64,000 nt of DNA, taken from contig CM067081.1 in the NCBI GenBank assembly GCA_034008185.1, positions 186,951,510 to 187,015,509 of the forward strand, given 5' to 3'. The position numbers and the translations under genes were made by a program. Origin of the DNA: Gorsachius magnificus (Eukaryota > Chordata > Aves > Pelecaniformes > Ardeidae). Position 1 is the stretch's first letter, and each line of letters starts with the position of its first letter. Below are positions 58,501 through 64,000 of the stretch, piece after piece. Under the pieces are notes generated by a model that was given only the letters and a program-made list of their open reading frames with translations, did not search any database and had not been told where the DNA came from.

Positions 58501-61199
58501 ATATTCAGCTTCTGCCTTTTAGCATATGAGTTCTTGCCAACTGTTTGCTTCAGCCATTTACTGCTCATTTTTTATATGGTGTGGTCAGTCATGTGAATCA
58601 CATTATATTGTTCCTGCTTGGTAACTGAATTTTTCAGAACAGTGAATGATGTATTTTACTACAGGAGTTTCATAAGAAAAGCTACCATATTTTCCAAATT
58701 AATTACTATTTTCAGAATCATCTGGCTATGCATCCAAAGAATTAGAGAACGTGCCTAACAACTCCAGGAATATAATACAAGTTAAGTTTTAATTCACAGA
58801 TACATATGTATATTATGATTAACTAATTCATGCATCTTAAGCTTGATAAATTCAACAATTTATTTGTTAATAAAAAATTAACCTGAAAAGCCTTTAAAAT
58901 TTGTAAAGTGCTAGGAAAAATCCTTTATGTTTTGTGTCCCAAACAAGATTTGGGAAATACGTAGCTGAGATCCTCTTGTTTTTCTTTGCAGGGGCAAGAA
59001 GGTGTTAAAGACTGAATTACATTCTTCTCTTTTTACTGCACTTGCCATTCATTTATTTTCTCTTAACCATGAAAAGCAATTACGAGTTCCAAGTATTAAA
59101 ACTGTGCAGATCAACAGTAATCACTGTCAGTGGGTCTAAGTTCTTTAGAAAGATCAGAGTGACAATATGTAATTTCTTGATTAAAAAAAAATAATTTCTG
59201 CTTCCAGTGAAAATAAATATTGTGCTAGTGCCAACTCTATATTGAAATAATTATTCATAAAGGAAGCATTTTAAAAGAGCTCAGACTCAGTGAAAAAAAC
59301 CAGCATTTTTCCTGAAAGTTCAAAGCCAATCACACAAAAAGGAATGAGAGACAATATAATACACTTTTAGATTCATGCTCTTTTTTTATGTTGACATTGT
59401 GTATTCTAGAAATTATAATAGTGTGCTATGAAATATATGCATACTTCTCCCCTTAAAACCAGTCATTTATTCCAATGTGCCTTTGAATGAATCCTTGGGA
59501 AATGAAATTGATCCAATGGACCACTGAGCCTTTCAAAATAATTGTAAAGTAAAGAAGTTTCAAAACATGTCAACATGTTCTACTGCTATTCTCAAATATT
59601 GAACAGGTTGATGTATATTATTGTTGCAAGACATTTATATATATGGATATATTTTTCAACAAATATGAGTCAAGATAAAAATACATCTCTATCTGTGCAG
59701 CTACTAACTATGAAAAATAAGAGCAAAATTAGTGTCCAGTACTAAGATTCTGATTTGCTAGCATTTTACATCAGTTTTATACAGGTCAAAAAAATTATGT
59801 CATGTCAAGAATTTTGGACCCAATGTCAAATTTAGTTGGTATTTTACATTTTTTATGTAGGTAATCTGAATGAATTAAGTGTATTCATAAACAAAACTGG
59901 ATGCTTAGCAGCTAAATGTAACCTCTAGAGAAGTAAAGGAAGGAAAAGAAGCTTCCTTAGAGATATGAGCTGGACCAATATAGAATAAGATTTTAAAAGA
60001 TTATGTACTGTTATATTTCCCATATTTTTATTGAAAAATGCAACTTCATAATGGTTAGGTTTAGAATCTAAAGAAAATAAGGTTTATGCAACCATAATTA
60101 CTATGTATTAGAACATAAAGGTGCGTTCCTATCTGTTTGCTCACTTCCCTTTCTCCACTTCAGGTTCTGGAATGCTACTGAACATTTACCAGATTTGTCA
60201 GAGAAATAATTCTGAAAAATATTAAATTTCCACAGAAAGTCTGCACAAGGCCACAGTCATTGGTTTGACATACCAGCAACTGAGAGGTGAAGTGTTTTAC
60301 AGAGTTTACACAGAGGCCAACAGCAGAGTTCAGACAGGCAATCAGCCCTTCTTATTAACTGGCCAAATTAGTATGTGCAAAACAGGCAGAATCCCAGAAA
60401 GGAGTGCAGAAGAAAGCTTAAAATGCTGTAATGGGAGAATACAGGAAACTTGACACAGGAAAATGTAACATCACAGTTTAGAGATGAAATGCACAGCCAA
60501 ATGAAACCATGCTTTATTATTGTTGCTATTGAAAAAGTTTCTCGTTCAATTTACAAGGTCTTTTTAAACTCTGAAATACAGGAAAGTTACTTATAAGAAG
60601 CTTTTCTGTCAGCTCTGTGTTTAAAAAAAAGACGTATCTTTCTGGATCTGTATAACATTGCTTATTCCTAAAACAACAATAACTTGTTTAACAGTTGGTT
60701 GTGACTTAATATATGTAAAGAAATATTTATGAGACTCATTGAAAGTGGATTTTTAGCCATACAGAGAGATGGGAAAATATGAGGCAGGTAACACAGAAGA
60801 ATGTGAATGCAACTTATGTATATTCTGTTTAATGCTGAAATACTTTTCAATAACAGCCAAAGAGCCCTCCTTGGAACTAGCCAGTAGCACAGTGAGTTAA
60901 CAATTGGAAGAAATCAGGTTTGAGAGGAAAGGTAAAACACTGATAAGAAAGTTCAATGAGAATAGCTCTGCCTTAAGGAAGATTTCTTGGCAATTTATCA
61001 TCATAAATTTTACTTTTCCATTTAGTGTCCTATCATCAGAACATTCCGTAGAGGTAGAAGTGCAGCTCCCTGTTTGATGAATGCATTGTTCATAGAGTCA
61101 TTTTTCTAATCAAGAGATTACTTGCTCTTCCCTATCCTGTTTACCCATGCTCAAAAAAGCAGAAGAGCAATATGATTAATTAGAATGTAAATGTTGTCC

Positions 61200-61226
61200 A
61201 AAAAAAAAAAAAAAAAAAGAAAAAAA
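61200..61226. repeat. A-rich homopolymer
   Basis: Nineteen A, one G, then six A. No identifiable retroposed unit precedes it. Confidence 0.9.
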
Positions 61227-63288
61227 GCAGATTCTTTTTTTCAGCATTTGGAATATGAAAAAGGCAAGACAACCTTAAGCATATTGACTTCTTTCTGTAT
61301 GAAAGAAGAGTTCAGTTATTGTATTTAAGAGCAATATCTTTTCTAAAAGCAACTCTTGGCCTTGTATAGTCATTCTACTGACCTTGGTTTAGCCTGGAAG
61401 TTCAGGAATTTGAGACTCCATATTCTATTTAGTAATATAAAGAATAGCATGAGAGATATAGATGACCACTGAAAGGAGAAAATTTCTTTCAGGCTTGATG
61501 AAGGAGGACCTAGATTTAATCACATAAGACAGCCACTCTGGGTATGGGTCTTCTAAGTTTGAAGAAAAGATCACTTACAGATAAAGAAAAGCAATTATCT
61601 TTATTTCCAAAGGTTCTTATCTCTAGATATTAAGAGATCTGATGTGCTGATGGGATGTCAGACAATTGCAATCTGAGTATTATTTTATGAAAAGAACCTG
61701 ATTTATAAACCCTTTTCAGGTAAACCTGAAGCTAACTTCACAAATCTGGAAAAGGAGTTGACCTTTGGGCAGGGGCAATCTGCTACTGTCTATTCTTTTG
61801 AATAGCAATTTTGGCCCCAAAATATTTTGTGTGATTTTATATGATTTGTTCTCAGCTGATAAATCTGATGATAAAATATATCCTGGACTTTAAGAAAGGC
61901 AATCTTGAACAAACAGAAATCCAAGGCAAAACAACTATGACCTCAAGAAAGGGGAATCATGGGTGACATGATACTTAGGTGTTTATGTGAAAATGTTTGC
62001 ATATATGCTCAGTATTCAAACTCTCTTTACATTAGATAGAGACCTAGGAACTTAATTTTCCAAAACTTTGTCATCTAAAGATACGTGAAATGCCCTAGGA
62101 TATCAGAGATATTTTCACAGGACTGGTGGAAGAAGGACAGGACCTACGGCAGGTCCACACCTTTATGGAAAGACAGTTACAGGCCAGACATATGTGGAGG
62201 AAACTGATTTGAGCCTAAATCTCCATTTACTGAAATGGGAATTTTGACAGATTACCAAATTTAGACAATTTAATCTTGGGTTGAATCCCACTTTGCCTGT
62301 TTGCAGCAGCAGGAGTTGCTTCATCTCAAGAGAGACATGTAAGTATTCAAATTTGTCATTTCTTGAGTTAAGAAAAAATGAAGGACATACAAAACAGGTA
62401 AACACCAGCAAGATAAAAGTAAACTTTAGTTTAATTGATTGTTCTGATTTCAATTTGACAAAACCAGCACTGGATTTTCATTAAAATTTACAAAAGAATG
62501 GCAAATGTTACAAACAGTTCAGTGCAATAATGCATCCTCACTACCAAATTCCTCCTATATGTTTAACCATATTCATTTAGCATTCAGTTAAAAAGAACAG
62601 CAGGGTTCTTTTGAACCTGTCACTAGTGATTTATTAAGTTAATTTTATATTCATTTGTTTATAGATCAAACAAGGAGAAGAAAGGCTCAACAGTATTGAA
62701 CACATTTAACAAAAAAAAAAAAAGGATGACTGGGTATTTAACTTTGCATCATGCTAGGTTGCATGTTTTTAGAAGGAAGACAATAATTAAATTTAAGTAA
62801 CTGGTTTGATCAAGAATAAATGCTCTCTGACTCTTAAATGCCTCTGAAATCAATATGCCTATTTAGAGCAAGATAATAGTTCCTGAAGAAACATGACATC
62901 GTCTTGGTGGTGGACTGAGGTTTCACTATGTGTGTGGTTTGAATAGTGAAAACTTGAAATCAGTTCTGTTGAAAACTGATTTCCTACATGCAAGTAACAC
63001 ACATTGGTGAATCAGACATTGTGCATGCTGGAATTATCCTTTGGCAAAAGAAACACAAATCAGTGTCTAGAAATCTCACAGACTCTCACAGCTACTACCA
63101 AAGCACTTCTGTCTATTACCAGAATTATTCTTCATTTCAGAGAAGCAGCTGGAAAAACTGCTAAACTACCTTTTAAATACCAACAGCAAAATTTATGAAA
63201 ATTCATGAAAATATGTTCTTAATTTTACAAGGATTTGCATGGCAATGAAAAATAGAGTTATTGAAGAATTTAAAGTTTTCATCACTAT

Positions 63289-63324
63289 GAAAATATTTTC
63301 AGTTGGAAAAATATTTTCAGCTTG
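63289..63324. repeat. Short tandem repeat, ~18-bp unit
   Basis: GAAAATATTTTCAGTTG is followed at once by GAAAAATATTTTCAGCTTG, with a partial third GAAAAAT. The core GAAAATATTTTC is itself palindromic. Confidence 0.8.
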
Positions 63325-64000
63325 AAAAATGGTATATTTTTTTACTTGAAATGTTGTAAGATCTGGACATTGTATAAACTTTTCATAACAACACTTAAGG
63401 TTTGGGTTTTTTTTTCCTCCATATGCTCAGTTCCTCAGTGCTGAATCTGATGGTGACTCCTGGAGGGAAAATGAACTTGCAACTACAAAGAACCAACCCC
63501 TCCAGCAGGAGAAGTTGATGATGTGGACACACCATTACAAAAACACATCTGTAAACATTTCAGTTTATCAGTTGGATATTAGCACACTGTATTTCTTTTG
63601 CTGTTCATAGGTAGACATTTATTTCTTTGGTTTCATCTTGTATAGATGTTTCCTGGTTAAACTGGGACAATAGCAACAATGGGACATCAGAGCAGGTGTT
63701 GGCATCATGAGATCATTTTGCCTGTTTGGGCTATGTGTATAGTTTTCACATGATATTTCCTCTGAGGCATTATGGAAATGTAATCCTCTCAGCAATGACT
63801 GTTTCCTCGTGACACTTTGGATATGATTGCTAAGCCACCAACACATATCTCCTCTATCCTTTTTGAAACCTCCCTCTCCCATTATATCAATACTGATATT
63901 AACATTAAATACGTAACCTTGCTATTTTTTTGTCTCTCCATCATCCCACATGTGAAAAACGCAAAAAAGAAAACATCAGTTCTGGCTTCCACAATTCTAG

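Larger units (their letters stand above)
55591..64000. other. Unique AT-rich non-coding DNA
   Basis: The last 8.4 kb hold no gene or repeat family I recognise. Simple tracts are an A-run near 56658, a T-run near 57222, a long A-tract at 61200-61226 and a short tandem repeat at 63289-63324. Open frames are below 100 codons with no motif. Confidence 0.5.

Overview
The window looks like nuclear DNA from a bird. It is AT-rich and intron- or gene-desert-like. It carries CR1 LINE copies with the typical 3' tail of repeated ATTCTATG-type octamers. It also carries solo endogenous-retrovirus LTRs of two kinds I recognise from bird genomes: one runs from TGTCCTGGTTTCA to a GGTTTAACC-type end, and one is a long LTR that begins TGTATTGGGTTT. 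No complete cellular protein-coding gene, rRNA or tRNA could be supported. Most open frames are short, have no recognisable domain, or lie inside repeats. Two weak splice-site-bounded candidate exons on the minus strand are listed only as findings.

Layout. 1-5137: unique AT-rich DNA with one candidate terminal exon. 5138-5718: solo LTR (minus). 6230-6600: old CR1/L3-like LINE relic (minus). 6601-15253: unique DNA. 15259-15871: second LTR of the same family (minus). 16380-17050: old CR1/L3-like relic (plus). 17761-21793: a cluster of four CR1 pieces (three minus, one plus). The plus copy keeps a 272-residue stretch of reverse transcriptase and its C-terminal region. 22170-24265: an old, long LTR (minus) split by a nested 1122-bp LTR-like element at 22617-23738, which is flanked by a perfect 5-bp duplication. 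26360-27110: another old CR1/L3-like relic (minus). 33277-34008: an LTR of a different family (minus), only 319 bp from a third copy of the first family at 34328-34885 (minus). 43121-43261: short CR1 3' end (plus). 48761-49278: fourth copy of the first LTR family (plus). 55045-55590: old CR1-type relic (plus). The remaining DNA is unique non-coding sequence with homopolymer and microsatellite tracts.

Nothing here works together as a pathway or operon. The window records successive retrotransposon waves: old CR1/L3-like LINEs, then classical avian CR1, then ERV LTRs that are nearly all solo and carry 5-bp target-site duplications. The best observation is the LTR-in-LTR nesting, whose boundaries can be read to the base. 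I saw no convincing novel functional system. Family assignments rest on remembered consensus sequences and were not checked by a database search.
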